DNA of 64,000 nt from CAYUQT01 sp964446835. Lineage in GTDB: Bacteria > Planctomycetota > Phycisphaerae > UBA1845 > JAFGLZ01. This document shows positions 8,830-18,331 of the stretch, one piece after another. The position numbers were made by a program, and so were the translations under genes. The stretch spans positions 165,582 through 229,581 of the forward strand of contig CAYUQT010000004.1 in NCBI GenBank assembly GCA_964446835.1, written 5' to 3'. The stretch's first letter is position 1, and every line of letters begins with the position of its first letter. Under the pieces are notes generated by a model that was given only the letters and a program-made list of their open reading frames with translations, was not told the origin of the DNA and did not search any database.

Positions 8830-10017
8830 ATGAAGCTGAAACTATTGGCCCAAGCCGTGTTGGTCGTCGCGACCCTCGCCGCGGTGTCGTTGACCGCGCT
8901 GAAGCGGTTGACCACCGAAAGGCCGGAGGGGCTTCTGCTGGTCAGTGGTCGGATCGAGGGAGACGAGACGTCTCTGGCGTCCAAGGTGGCCGGACGGGTG
9001 GTCAAGCTGCACGTGGACGAAGGCGATTCCGTCGAACCGAACCAACTGGTCGCGGAACTGGACAGTGACGAGTTTGCCGCCATGCTGGATTACACCAAGG
9101 CGGAGGTGGTGGCGGCCGAGAAGCAGCTTGCACAAGTGGAAGCCAAGCACGCCCAGGCCCAGGAGCGAGTGAAACAGGCCGAAATCGCCTTGAAACTCGC
9201 CCGCCAGACGGTCGAACAGCAAATCAAGCTGCGTCAGGCGAGCCTGGATCGCGCCGAAGCGGGTATCAAGGCGGCGAGAGCCCAACTGGACAACGCGCAG
9301 TATGAATTGGGGCGGCTGGCGGCCCTGAGTGAGAAGGAAGTGGCCGCCACAGTCGAGCTCCGCCGGGCTCGCGATCTGACGCGCCAAGCCGAAGCCCTGC
9401 ACGATGCCGCCGTCGGTCAGAAGGCCGAGGCGCAGGCAGGTCTGGCTTTGGCCAATGCCCAGACACGCGAGATCGAACTGCGGGAAGCTGAGTTGTCCAG
9501 CGCACGCCAGATGGTCATCGAAGCCGAGCGGGGAAAAGAAGCCGCCAAGGCCAAGATCGATTCCTCCATGGCCGCAGAACGGGCGGCCAAGGCCAACCTC
9601 GGGCAGACCAAAGTCTATGCCCCCACCGCAGGCGTGGTGCTGACCCGTGTGGTCGAGCTGGGCGAGGTGGTCGATGCCGGCGGGGTCATCTACGTCGTTG
9701 TTGACCTCAAGCGGTTGCATCTCAAGGGGTTCGTTCAGGAACTGGACTTGGCACGAGTCAAGGTCGGCCAGGCCGCCAAGGTACACGTCGATGCCCTGCC
9801 AGACCAGACCTTTGAGGCCAAGATCAAGAGGATCAACCAGCAGGCTGAGTTCACACCCAAAACCATCGAGACACCCCAACAGCGGGTCAAGCTGGTGTTC
9901 GGCATCGAGCTGGCAGTCACCAACGTAGACAACGTGCTGAAGCCCGGTCTGCCCGCCGATGGTGTGATTCGCGTCAATCCGGAGGCTCCATGGGCGCCAC
10001 CGAGCCGGCTCCGCTGA
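8830..10017 (+). CDS. HlyD-family membrane fusion (periplasmic adaptor) protein
   Basis: This 395-residue adaptor would link an inner-membrane ABC exporter to the outer envelope. The N-terminus is a signal-anchor (LLAQAVLVVATLAAVSLTAL). It is followed by a split lipoyl/biotinyl-like half motif (GRVVKLHVDEGDSVEPNQLV), a long Ala/Glu/Lys-rich coiled-coil hairpin near residues 85-260, and the second lipoyl half (KVYAPTAGVVL). A beta-barrel region with GLPADGVIRV follows at the end. ATG 8830 is chosen because the anchor begins right after it. The gene overlaps the downstream ATPase gene by 28 bases, so the two form an operon resembling the yhiI/rbbA/yhhJ arrangement. Confidence 0.9.
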   Translation: MKLKLLAQAVLVVATLAAVSLTALKRLTTERPEGLLLVSGRIEGDETSLASKVAGRVVKLHVDEGDSVEPNQLVAELDSDEFAAMLDYTKAEVVAAEKQLAQVEAKHAQAQERVKQAEIALKLARQTVEQQIKLRQASLDRAEAGIKAARAQLDNAQYELGRLAALSEKEVAATVELRRARDLTRQAEALHDAAVGQKAEAQAGLALANAQTREIELREAELSSARQMVIEAERGKEAAKAKIDSSMAAERAAKANLGQTKVYAPTAGVVLTRVVELGEVVDAGGVIYVVVDLKRLHLKGFVQELDLARVKVGQAAKVHVDALPDQTFEAKIKRINQQAEFTPKTIETPQQRVKLVFGIELAVTNVDNVLKPGLPADGVIRVNPEAPWAPPSRLR

Positions 10018-11837
10018 CGAATCTCTCCGTGGTTTCGGTTCGAGGCGCAGCGCGCCACTACCGACGAGTTCAGGCCGTTCGAGGAGTGGACCTCGAGGTC
10101 CCCCGGGGAATCATCTACGGTCTGGTCGGACCCGACGGGGCCGGGAAGAGCAGCCTGCTGAAGATGATCACGGGGCTTCTGCGTCCCGACAGCGGTCAGA
10201 TCGAGGTATTAGGGCACACCATTCCCAAGCAGGCCGAGAAGATACGCCCCCGGATCGGTTTCATGCCGCAGGGCCTCGGACTTCTGCTGGCGCCCAATCT
10301 GACGGTCGAACAGAACATCCGCTATTTTGCCGATCTGCACAGGGTGAGCGACGAACTGCGTCGTCAGCGTCAGGAGCGCCTGTTGGCGATGACGCAGATG
10401 GAGCGATTCTTCGACCGCCGCGCCCGCAACCTTTCGGGCGGAATGAAACAGAAACTGAGCCTGTGCTGCGTGCTGGTTCACCAGCCGGAATTGCTCATCC
10501 TCGACGAGCCGACCACTGGAGTCGATCCGATCAGCCGCCGCCAGTTCTGGGACATCGTCAACGAGCTGGTAAGCCGGCAGCACATCACCGTGCTGCTGTC
10601 GACCTCGTACATGGATGAGGCCGACCGCTGCCACGACATGGCCTTCATGTTCCAGGGGCAGATTCTGCTCAGCGGCCCGCCGCCGACCCTGGCAGGCAGG
10701 ACCGAAACGGGAGACCTGGAAGACCTGTTCGTCGAACACATCCGAAACGTCGAGCGGGCCGCGAGAACCACGGAGGCCCTGCTTGAGGAACAGGCCGAGC
10801 GGCAGAAGCAGGAATCGCACGTTCCCCAGTCGCGGGGCATCGCCTCGTCGCAAGCCCACCATGAAGGCATCACCGTCCGGAAGCTGACCCGGAGGTTCGG
10901 ATCGTTCGTGGCGGTGGATCACATCAGTTTCAATGTGGAGGCGGGCGAGGTTTTCGGATTTCTCGGCCCCAACGGGGCGGGCAAGACCACGGCGGTCAAG
11001 ATGCTCTGCTGCATCCTTCCGCTGACCGACGGCCAGGCGAACGTGGCCGGCTTCGACATCCGCACGCAGCGCCACCAGGTCAAGGCAAGCATCGGTTACA
11101 TGTCGCAGGAGTTCAGCCTCTACAAAGACCTGACGGTCCGCGAGAACCTCTGGCTCTACGCATCGGTATACGGGTTGAGCCCGCGGGACCCTCGCGTGTC
11201 GGAGGTGGCCGAATACCTTCAGTTGCCCGAGATCTACGGGATGATGACGCGGGATCTGCCGATCGGGCTTCGGCAGCGGCTGGGGCTGGCCTGCTCGATC
11301 CTGCATCATCCGCCGGTGCTCTTCCTGGACGAGCCGACGAGCGGCGTGGACCCCCTGGTCCGCCGGAAGATCTGGGACATCATTCGTCATCTGTCGCGCG
11401 ACGGGCACTGCACGGTCCTGGTCACCACGCACCACATGGAAGAAGCCGAGCAGTGCGACCGCCTGGCTTTGATCGACGGCGGACAACTGGTGGCGATCGA
11501 CACGCCCGCCGGTCTGAAGGAACAGGTGGTTCGCGATCGCGGGCAGATGCTGGCGGTTCACGGCGAGCCCTTCATGAGTGCCCGCCAGATCTGCCAGGAG
11601 ATGCTCGGCGAGGTGGCGCTCTATGGTCGAGCGCTGCACGTCTTCGCCCCGCCGGGCCAGACCGATCGCGTTCGCGAACAGATCATGCATCGCCTGGTAA
11701 CCGCCGGATTGCAGCAGGTCTCCGTCGAGGTCGAGGAGGTACTGCTCGAGGATGCCTTCATCCACCACATTCGACGGCAGCAGGACAGCCTGAAGGCGGA
11801 AGCCACCTCTCCGGCGGCCACGGGGGTCCGATCATGA
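9990..11837 (+). CDS. ABC transporter ATPase with two fused nucleotide-binding domains (RbbA/YhiH-like)
   Basis: This 615-residue protein fuses two ABC ATPase domains. Domain 1 (about residues 10-250) has Walker A GPDGAGKSS near 47-55, signature LSGGMKQKL near 148 and Walker B LLILDEPTTGVDP near 168. Domain 2 (about residues 290-540) has Walker A GPNGAGKTT near 326 and Walker B VLFLDEPTSGVDP near 443. Its signature is degenerate, reading LPIGLRQRLGL instead of LSGGQ. Thus one of the two ATP sites is probably non-canonical. The last 70 residues are the usual regulatory tail. Neighbouring HlyD and ABC-2 permease genes overlap it on both sides, indicating one export complex. The substrate is unknown; drug or lipid export is plausible by family. 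Confidence 0.93.
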   Translation: MGATEPAPLTNLSVVSVRGAARHYRRVQAVRGVDLEVPRGIIYGLVGPDGAGKSSLLKMITGLLRPDSGQIEVLGHTIPKQAEKIRPRIGFMPQGLGLLLAPNLTVEQNIRYFADLHRVSDELRRQRQERLLAMTQMERFFDRRARNLSGGMKQKLSLCCVLVHQPELLILDEPTTGVDPISRRQFWDIVNELVSRQHITVLLSTSYMDEADRCHDMAFMFQGQILLSGPPPTLAGRTETGDLEDLFVEHIRNVERAARTTEALLEEQAERQKQESHVPQSRGIASSQAHHEGITVRKLTRRFGSFVAVDHISFNVEAGEVFGFLGPNGAGKTTAVKMLCCILPLTDGQANVAGFDIRTQRHQVKASIGYMSQEFSLYKDLTVRENLWLYASVYGLSPRDPRVSEVAEYLQLPEIYGMMTRDLPIGLRQRLGLACSILHHPPVLFLDEPTSGVDPLVRRKIWDIIRHLSRDGHCTVLVTTHHMEEAEQCDRLALIDGGQLVAIDTPAGLKEQVVRDRGQMLAVHGEPFMSARQICQEMLGEVALYGRALHVFAPPGQTDRVREQIMHRLVTAGLQQVSVEVEEVLLEDAFIHHIRRQQDSLKAEATSPAATGVRS

Positions 11838-12961
11838 GACGCATCTGGACGGTGGCCGTCAAGGAAACGATCGAGGTCATCCGTGACCCCATGTACCTCT
11901 CGTTGGCGTTTTTCGTGCCCGCCTTTCTGAAGGTTGTCTTCGGCTTCGGGTTGAGCATGGATGTCGAAGATATCCCCATGGCGGTCTACGACCGCGACGG
12001 CACATCTCTGAGCCGCGAATACATCGACTGTTTCACCGGCGGCGGTTACTTTCGGATCGTCAGCCGGATCCATGAAGATGCACAGATCGATCGCGACCTT
12101 CAGGGCGGAGTCGCCCGCTGTGCTCTGGTCATCCCGGAGAACTTTGCCCGGAAGATCTATCACAGCGAGGAGACGGAGACGCAGATTCTGATCGACGGGG
12201 CCCTCCCTTACCGGGCCGACATCATTCGAGGCTACTCGATCGGAGCCCACCAGACGTTCGTGCGACGATTGGCCGACAAAGTTGCGATGAAGTCCTACCG
12301 CAAGCTTCGTCTGATCCCCATGACGTATTGCGAGCGCGTCTGGTTCAACGAGGATGTCAACAGCCGGCATTTCATCGTGCCGGGACTGATCGCCACCACC
12401 CTGATGTTCTTTCCGGCGCTGCTGACGGTTCTGTCGATCGTTCGCGAGAAAGAAAGCGAATCCATCATCGGCTTCTACAGTTCGCCCGCCAGCCGACTCG
12501 AATTCATCATCGGCAAGCTGCTGCCCTATTACGGCATCTCTATGGTCAACTACTTCATTGTGGTCGTGATGGGTGTGTGGGTCTTCCAGATGCCGTTCCG
12601 CGGCCCGCTGTGGGTGCTCACCCTGGCCGCGGCGGTCTACGTGTACACGACGGCAGCCGTCGGTCTGATGGTGAGCGTCTGGGTGCGGACGCAGGTCAGC
12701 GCCACGCTGATCACGATGATCTCCACGATGATTCCGAGCTTCCTGTACAGCGGCTTCTTCATGCCGGTGCCGACCATGGGGCGTTCGGCTCAGATCATGG
12801 CGGCGGGAATGCCGGTTACCTACTTCCTGGAGGTCTGCCGAGGCGTAACACTCAAGGGCCTGGGGTTCAGCGCCTACTGGCCGAACATGCTGATCATGCT
12901 CGGGATGGGCACGATCATGTACCTGCTGGCGCTGATGCGATTTCACAAGCGACTGGGTTGA
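11834..12961 (+). CDS. ABC-2 type permease of the efflux complex
   Basis: This 375-residue membrane protein starts at an ATG overlapping the ATPase stop by 4 bases (ATGA). One membrane helix lies at the N-terminus (LSLAFFVPAFLKVVFGFG). A large extracytoplasmic loop of about 180 residues follows. Five or so C-terminal helices come after it, including LIATTLMFFPALLTVLSIV, MVNYFIVVVMGVWVF, LWVLTLAAAVYVYTT and LIMLGMGTIMYLLALM. That topology is the ABC2_membrane_3 (YhhJ/YadH-like) layout. Only one permease gene is present, so the exporter is probably a homodimer energised by the single double-NBD ATPase. The next gene is convergent 21 bases away. Confidence 0.92.
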   Translation: MRRIWTVAVKETIEVIRDPMYLSLAFFVPAFLKVVFGFGLSMDVEDIPMAVYDRDGTSLSREYIDCFTGGGYFRIVSRIHEDAQIDRDLQGGVARCALVIPENFARKIYHSEETETQILIDGALPYRADIIRGYSIGAHQTFVRRLADKVAMKSYRKLRLIPMTYCERVWFNEDVNSRHFIVPGLIATTLMFFPALLTVLSIVREKESESIIGFYSSPASRLEFIIGKLLPYYGISMVNYFIVVVMGVWVFQMPFRGPLWVLTLAAAVYVYTTAAVGLMVSVWVRTQVSATLITMISTMIPSFLYSGFFMPVPTMGRSAQIMAAGMPVTYFLEVCRGVTLKGLGFSAYWPNMLIMLGMGTIMYLLALMRFHKRLG

Positions 12962-12982
12962 AACCCTCTTTGAGCGTTGGTT

Positions 12983-14320
12983 CTATAGCGCCCAGGGCGC
13001 CCTGCCCGGCGGCAGACTCAGCATCGCATTCGCCTCGTCACTGTTCGTGAATCGCTCGGCGGCAGGATCCCATTTGAGCGGCTTGCCGACCTGCACGGCG
13101 ATGTGTCCCAGATGGCAGAGCGACGTAGTGCGATGACCGACCTCGGCGTCCTCGAGCGTACGGCCCCGTGTCTTGACGCAGTCGATGAAATCCCGCTTCT
13201 CGTCCTTGAGCAGGAGATGCGTCTCGTTCGGCCCGATCTTCGAGGAGAGCAGCGAGGCCGGTTCGCCCTTCACGTCGCCGCCGAACTCGCTGTAGAGCCA
13301 GCCCTCGCTCCCCTCGAACTTCACGTAGGGCTTGTCCGTCTTGTAGATCAGCGTCACACCGTTGGCATAGCGATAGGTGATCTCGAAGCTGAGCAATACA
13401 TCCCAGAGACTCCCCTTGGGCGGATAGGTGCCCTTTCCTTCGACCTCGACCGGACCGGTGCGATCGGTGTCGTTGCCCCACTGGGCGATGTCGTTCAGGT
13501 GTGTCCCCCAGTTGGTGACCATGCCGTCGCAGTAGAGGCGATTCCGCATCCAGCCGGCGCGGTCGTACTTGTGGCGCTGGTGGACCCGATCCTCCTGATA
13601 GGCCGCCTTGGCGGCCGGACCCTGCCACATCTCGTAGTCCAGCTCCGGAGGCACCGGCTCCTCCTTGATCGTGGGCATGTCGAATGTGTCGACCGGCACG
13701 CCGGTGCGAATCGTGTGGAGTTTTCCGATGCGCCCGTTGCGAACCAGCTCGCAGACGCGATGGAAATTCGCCTTGGACCGGAACTCGCTGTCGGTCCGGA
13801 AGACCCGCTTGTGCCGGGTCACCAGATCGCTGAGCAGCCGGCCCTCGGCCACGCTTCGCGTGATGGGCTTCTCCAGGGCGACGTCCTTGCCGGCCTTGAT
13901 CGCCGCCACCGCCATGGGTACATGCCAATGATCCGGCGTCGAGATCATCACGGCATCGATGTCCTTGCGTGCGAGCACCTCGCGGAAGTCGGCGTACCGT
14001 GCGATGCCCTTAACCTCGTCGGGTTTGACCTGCCCACCCCAGACGGTGGTCCGATCCCCGCCGAGTTCGAGACGCCAGCGGTCGACATCGCACAGGGCGA
14101 CGATCTGGCAGTCCGGAGCCTTGAGAAACGACTTCAGGTTGCTGTGGACGACAATCCGGCCCAGGCCGATCATGCCGATGGTGATGCGGTTGCTCGGCGC
14201 CACCTGTCCGTCGGCACCAAATGCCGAGGACGGCACGATGGCAGGCGCCCAGCAGGCCGTGCCCGCCGCCGCGGTGCCCTTCAGGAAACGCCGACGCGTG
14301 ATCGAATGCCCGGTGGCCAT
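12983..14320 (-). CDS. Tat-exported Gfo/Idh/MocA family oxidoreductase
   Basis: This 445-residue protein starts with a twin-arginine signal (SITRRRFLKG followed by an Ala-rich hydrophobic segment), so it is exported folded with its nucleotide cofactor. The Rossmann domain shows GMIGLGRIV near residue 47 and the family hallmark ALEKPITRS near residue 145. The rest matches the alpha/beta C-terminal domain that binds the sugar or polyol. Family members oxidise or reduce sugars with NAD(P). Planctomycetes carry many Tat-exported copies whose substrates are unknown. The start at 14320 has GGGAG upstream; an in-frame ATG 33 bases earlier lacks one. Confidence 0.92.
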   Translation of the reverse strand: MATGHSITRRRFLKGTAAAGTACWAPAIVPSSAFGADGQVAPSNRITIGMIGLGRIVVHSNLKSFLKAPDCQIVALCDVDRWRLELGGDRTTVWGGQVKPDEVKGIARYADFREVLARKDIDAVMISTPDHWHVPMAVAAIKAGKDVALEKPITRSVAEGRLLSDLVTRHKRVFRTDSEFRSKANFHRVCELVRNGRIGKLHTIRTGVPVDTFDMPTIKEEPVPPELDYEMWQGPAAKAAYQEDRVHQRHKYDRAGWMRNRLYCDGMVTNWGTHLNDIAQWGNDTDRTGPVEVEGKGTYPPKGSLWDVLLSFEITYRYANGVTLIYKTDKPYVKFEGSEGWLYSEFGGDVKGEPASLLSSKIGPNETHLLLKDEKRDFIDCVKTRGRTLEDAEVGHRTTSLCHLGHIAVQVGKPLKWDPAAERFTNSDEANAMLSLPPGRAPWAL

Positions 14321-14422
14321 GTCCGTTCGCTCCCTTCTTGCGTCCATCCGCACGCCATCTGATCTGCCGGTTCGTTGCCCACGGGGGCGGTATCCGCTGC
14401 CGATCCGTCGGCGCCGTTCGAC

Positions 14423-17400
14423 CTATCGTCTCGGTTCGAGAACGATCGTCTTCTGCTCGTGCTCATCGGCGGAGATGCAGAATTGCCGCAGCCGTGAATA
14501 CTCGGTTTTCGGAATGTCGGTTGCCTTGATAATGAGCCGCTTGTCGGTTCGGACCATCCCGGGCTGAGTGGTGTACTGCACCTCATAATCAATCCAGGGC
14601 GTTTCGATCCGCACGGGCTCGGGCACCGACTTAATCGTCCAGGACGAGTCGAACCGATAGATCTCGCCGTACTCGACCGTGCTGGGCATCGGCAGCCAGA
14701 GATCGTATCGTCGTTCCGTACGGGGGGCATAGCGGGCGGTCAGCTCGAAACGCCGCTTGGGGCGAAGCGTCACGGTGGTCCCGGTCGGCTCGGCGTACCG
14801 TTCCGCTCGGAAGTCAAACTGCACCTCGACGGGACCGTCCCGATCGGTCAGGTCGGAGAAGCTCATTTCGCCCAGACGTCCCCCCGCCTGAAGGTTGGTC
14901 ACCAACGCCTCCAACTGTTGTCGGCGTTGCCCGACCTGTCGGAACTGCTGGCGGAAGCCTGCGGCGAACTCGCCCGCGGCAGACCAGTGTGCTCGGACGC
15001 GAGCCGAACCGCCCGCGGTCAGATCTGCTTCGAGCACAAGCCGTATCATGTTCTCGCCGGGTCTTGCCTGCGGCACATCGATGAACGTCATGTGCCCTTC
15101 GGAATCCCACACCATGGCCGAGGCCCCGCGGTCGGCCCAGGGCAATGTCCCCAGCCCATGGTACTCGGCCGTCGGGTCCAACCAGGCCTCCTGCCCGGAG
15201 GTTGCCTCCGAGGCCGGGACGTACACGATCGCATGGTTGCACTGGTTGGCGGGCAGGTCGCGGACCAATCGTCCGGCATCCCGCGTTCGAACGGTGGCGT
15301 ATCGGGCGGACAGACCGGCCTCGTGAAGCATGGCGATCAGAAGTGCCGCCTTGCCCTTGCACTCGCCCCACTCGTCGGTCAGCACGTTGGACGCCTTGGG
15401 CGGTTTGACGCCGAAGATGCCCTGTATGTGGGAGACTTTGTATTGGATCTTCTGAGCGACGAAGTTGTAGATGGCCCGCATCCGATCGCGCGGCGTCCGG
15501 CAGCCGGCGATGACTTCCTTGACCTTCTGGCGAATAGCGCTGTCCGACTCAAACTGATCCTTCATCAGCGCCCATTCCCATCGGGCAATCTCGTCCCAGT
15601 ACTCGATCGTGCTCAGGCGAACCTGCTCGAGGATGTCTGCCTGCGGCGGCATCGCCACCTCCGGCTCTGCCATGGGGACATTCTCGGCCAGGAAGTCGTA
15701 CACATCCTGGCCTTGAAACTCGCCCTTGGTCAGCTTGATATGCTCGCCGCGAATCATGTGGCGGACAGGTTTCTGCGGGGGGAAGAGCAGAACCAGCCGC
15801 CCTCGAACGAGCGGACCGGCCGTCTGAAACGATTCGACGTGGCTGAAGTGCCGGCTCAGCCAGCTTGTCCCCTGCGTCTGATAGCTGACTCGATACTCCA
15901 GGATCGATCCCGGCTGAAGCTGAGCGAAGTGGATTTCCTGGTTTGAGACACGCGTCGCCTCGACCTCGCTGCCGTCCGGTTTCACGACCACCGCCCGCAA
16001 GACTCGCATCTGCTGCCCCTGCAGCGGGACACGCGTGTACTCCTGGCGACCCCGCTCGTTGAGCACTTTGACGATGACGTGCTCCTGCGTGCTGGTCGAG
16101 CCGTCGTCGTAGACCTGGGTGATGCGATGCTGAAGCAGGCGGACGAAGGCGGCCTTGGGATAGGTGTCGGCATCCGCCGGGGTCTTCAGAATCGCCGCAA
16201 CGTCAGCAGGACTCATGCCATATTTCGCGAAGGCGGGGTTCTCCTGCTTGGGTTGCAGAAAATCGACGTAGTCGCGAAGACGGTGGTCATCGGGCTTGTG
16301 GCGAAGCGCGGCCCGCCAGGCCGTCACCGCCTCGACGGGACGCTCCATCCGCTCGAAAATCTCCCCGAGCTTGGTGTAGACCTCGGCGTTCTGAGGACAG
16401 ATCGCAATCGCCTCGCGGCACACCGCGATCGCCGGTTCGTAGGCCTGCCGGCGAAGATGCAGGTCGGCCTTGCCCAACCGCACGGCATGGCTGAGCGGCA
16501 GAAGCTGCTGCAGGATCTCATAGTGCTTCAGGGCCTCGTCCGGTCGATCTTCCCGAAGCGCCAGATCGATCAGCGACTGCCTCGCTGCGGTATTGGCGTG
16601 ATCCTGTTTGACGGCCTCGATCAGCAGTTCGCGGGTCTTCTGACGATAGCCGAACACGTCGCACAGGTTCGCGAAGTAGGCCGTCAGACTCGATGTCTGA
16701 GGACACATCTCGTGGAGCTTTCGGGCCTTGAGGTATGCCTGCCAGTTCCAGCCACGAGCCTGGAAGTACTGTGCCAAGGCGTAGTGCCCCGCGGCGGCGT
16801 TCGGTTGGGCCGCCGCCGAGGCCTCCAGGGTCTGACGCGCCAGCTCCATCGAATCCCGCGTCTGGTAGAACCGCCCGAGCAGCACCAGTGCCGTCAGATT
16901 CTTCGGCTCGAGTTCCAATGCCGCCTTGAGTTCCTCGAAGGCCTTATCGGGCTTCTCATCGGCCCAGTAGGCCAGCGCCAGGCGAAGTCGGTATTCGCTG
17001 CAATTGCGGTTGAGCAGCGCCAGCCACTCAAACGTCTGCATCGCCGGCGTTCGGCGATGGTGGGCCGCCTGGGTCAGGCCCAGATAGTAAACGGCGGATT
17101 CGTTCTGCTTGTCCTCGGCAATGCGGCGGCTGAAGTAGTCCAGCGGAGTCCCCTGGTACTCAAACGACGCAGCGGGTTGAGTCGCGACCGTCGGTACCGG
17201 CTGCGGATCGGCCGTGGTGATAGCCCCGCTCAAGGGGTTCCCATCACGATCGGTCAGACGCAGACCCAAACGCCATTCACCGCCATGCCGGCAGACCTTC
17301 AGCAGCACCTTGTTCCAGCCGGCTTGCAGCACGACCGGTACGGCAAACTGATCGAAGGTGAACCCCTTGTCCTGATCGTCGGCCAGGAGCAGGCGATCGT

Positions 17401-18331
17401 TGACCCACAACCGGACTGCCTGTTCGACGCCGAACCGTAAGACGGCTTCGGTCCGAACCGGCACGCGCACATAGGTCAGGGCGTAGGCCAGGACCTGGTC
17501 GTTCGGGTACATCACCCCCGCCAGATTGACCAGTCCGGAGGAGGTAAAGTGCTCGAGCTTCCGCCAGGCCACCTGCGCCCCGCGCCCGGCGTAGCTCTTG
17601 TTCGGATCGATCTCCTTCTCCGGCCCGTAGGCCAGCGCGAAGCCCGAATTGGCCTCGTTGTCGAACGGTCCGATGATCCGCCAGTTCCTCAGGAACCCCA
17701 GTCCGTCATAGATCTTCCTGGCCGCATCGGCCTGTCCCTCACGCAAAAGCAGCTCGCCCAGCACCCACCGGGCTGCCGCGCGATCCAGCGGGCGCCCCGG
17801 TTGCTCGATGAACCGCTGCAAAGCCGCCACCGCCTCCCGCCGCCTCTCGATAGGCAGCGTCAGTTCACTGATGCGATGGATGTAGTACGGCGTCTCCGGC
17901 CGGCTCTGATCGATCATCGCCAGGAGGTGGGGCAAGACCTGATCGTCGAGTCCCTGCATTTCGAGAATGGCCGCAGCGATCTCGTGCGATTTGTAGTGCC
18001 CCGGATCCGACTGAATCGCCGATTGGGCTTGTTCCAGCGCTTCAACGTTGTCCGACTTGTACCGGCTGAGAACCCACGCGAGTGCGGCGTGGTTGTCGGC
18101 GCTGGGGCGGGTCGCCAACACCTTGCGATAGCGCTCGATGGTGTAGTCAACCTGGACCCCCTGTGTCGTGGGCGCAGCCTGAGCGGCCCGCGCCGAGGCC
18201 GGCGGTATGCCCGTCAGGCAAAGCCATAGGACCGGAAGCAGCGTCGCGGCACCCCGGACCGAAGGCCGGTGGTCACACTTTGCTGAGGTGGTCCGGATGG
18301 GCACGAATATGGGCTTCGATGAGATCGGCAT
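14423..18331 (-). CDS. Giant exported TPR / DUF3857 / transglutaminase-like protein
   Basis: This 1302-residue protein has an N-terminal signal segment near residues 29-48. Residues 60-200 and 400-700 are TPR-like repeats. They are separated by a beta-rich block (about 210-370) beginning NWRIIGPFDNE and containing VRLWVNDRLLLADD, which resembles a carbohydrate-binding sandwich. A DUF3857 domain follows (about 730-890). Next comes a transglutaminase-like core with a probable catalytic triad: Cys near 990 (WGECKGKA), His near 1031 (NHAI) and Asp near 1047 (WLDPT). A DUF3858-like C-terminus ends the protein. This DUF3857-transglutaminase layout is common but not characterised; it may cleave or cross-link envelope peptides. 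The gene overlaps the end of the acyltransferase gene by 59 bases from this start; a GTG at 18304 would halve the overlap. Confidence 0.85.
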   Translation of the reverse strand: MPISSKPIFVPIRTTSAKCDHRPSVRGAATLLPVLWLCLTGIPPASARAAQAAPTTQGVQVDYTIERYRKVLATRPSADNHAALAWVLSRYKSDNVEALEQAQSAIQSDPGHYKSHEIAAAILEMQGLDDQVLPHLLAMIDQSRPETPYYIHRISELTLPIERRREAVAALQRFIEQPGRPLDRAAARWVLGELLLREGQADAARKIYDGLGFLRNWRIIGPFDNEANSGFALAYGPEKEIDPNKSYAGRGAQVAWRKLEHFTSSGLVNLAGVMYPNDQVLAYALTYVRVPVRTEAVLRFGVEQAVRLWVNDRLLLADDQDKGFTFDQFAVPVVLQAGWNKVLLKVCRHGGEWRLGLRLTDRDGNPLSGAITTADPQPVPTVATQPAASFEYQGTPLDYFSRRIAEDKQNESAVYYLGLTQAAHHRRTPAMQTFEWLALLNRNCSEYRLRLALAYWADEKPDKAFEELKAALELEPKNLTALVLLGRFYQTRDSMELARQTLEASAAAQPNAAAGHYALAQYFQARGWNWQAYLKARKLHEMCPQTSSLTAYFANLCDVFGYRQKTRELLIEAVKQDHANTAARQSLIDLALREDRPDEALKHYEILQQLLPLSHAVRLGKADLHLRRQAYEPAIAVCREAIAICPQNAEVYTKLGEIFERMERPVEAVTAWRAALRHKPDDHRLRDYVDFLQPKQENPAFAKYGMSPADVAAILKTPADADTYPKAAFVRLLQHRITQVYDDGSTSTQEHVIVKVLNERGRQEYTRVPLQGQQMRVLRAVVVKPDGSEVEATRVSNQEIHFAQLQPGSILEYRVSYQTQGTSWLSRHFSHVESFQTAGPLVRGRLVLLFPPQKPVRHMIRGEHIKLTKGEFQGQDVYDFLAENVPMAEPEVAMPPQADILEQVRLSTIEYWDEIARWEWALMKDQFESDSAIRQKVKEVIAGCRTPRDRMRAIYNFVAQKIQYKVSHIQGIFGVKPPKASNVLTDEWGECKGKAALLIAMLHEAGLSARYATVRTRDAGRLVRDLPANQCNHAIVYVPASEATSGQEAWLDPTAEYHGLGTLPWADRGASAMVWDSEGHMTFIDVPQARPGENMIRLVLEADLTAGGSARVRAHWSAAGEFAAGFRQQFRQVGQRRQQLEALVTNLQAGGRLGEMSFSDLTDRDGPVEVQFDFRAERYAEPTGTTVTLRPKRRFELTARYAPRTERRYDLWLPMPSTVEYGEIYRFDSSWTIKSVPEPVRIETPWIDYEVQYTTQPGMVRTDKRLIIKATDIPKTEYSRLRQFCISADEHEQKTIVLEPRR

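Noticed and set aside
10209..11768. A 519-codon minus-strand frame
   Set aside because: It is antisense to the double ABC ATPase, which has complete Walker motifs on the plus strand.
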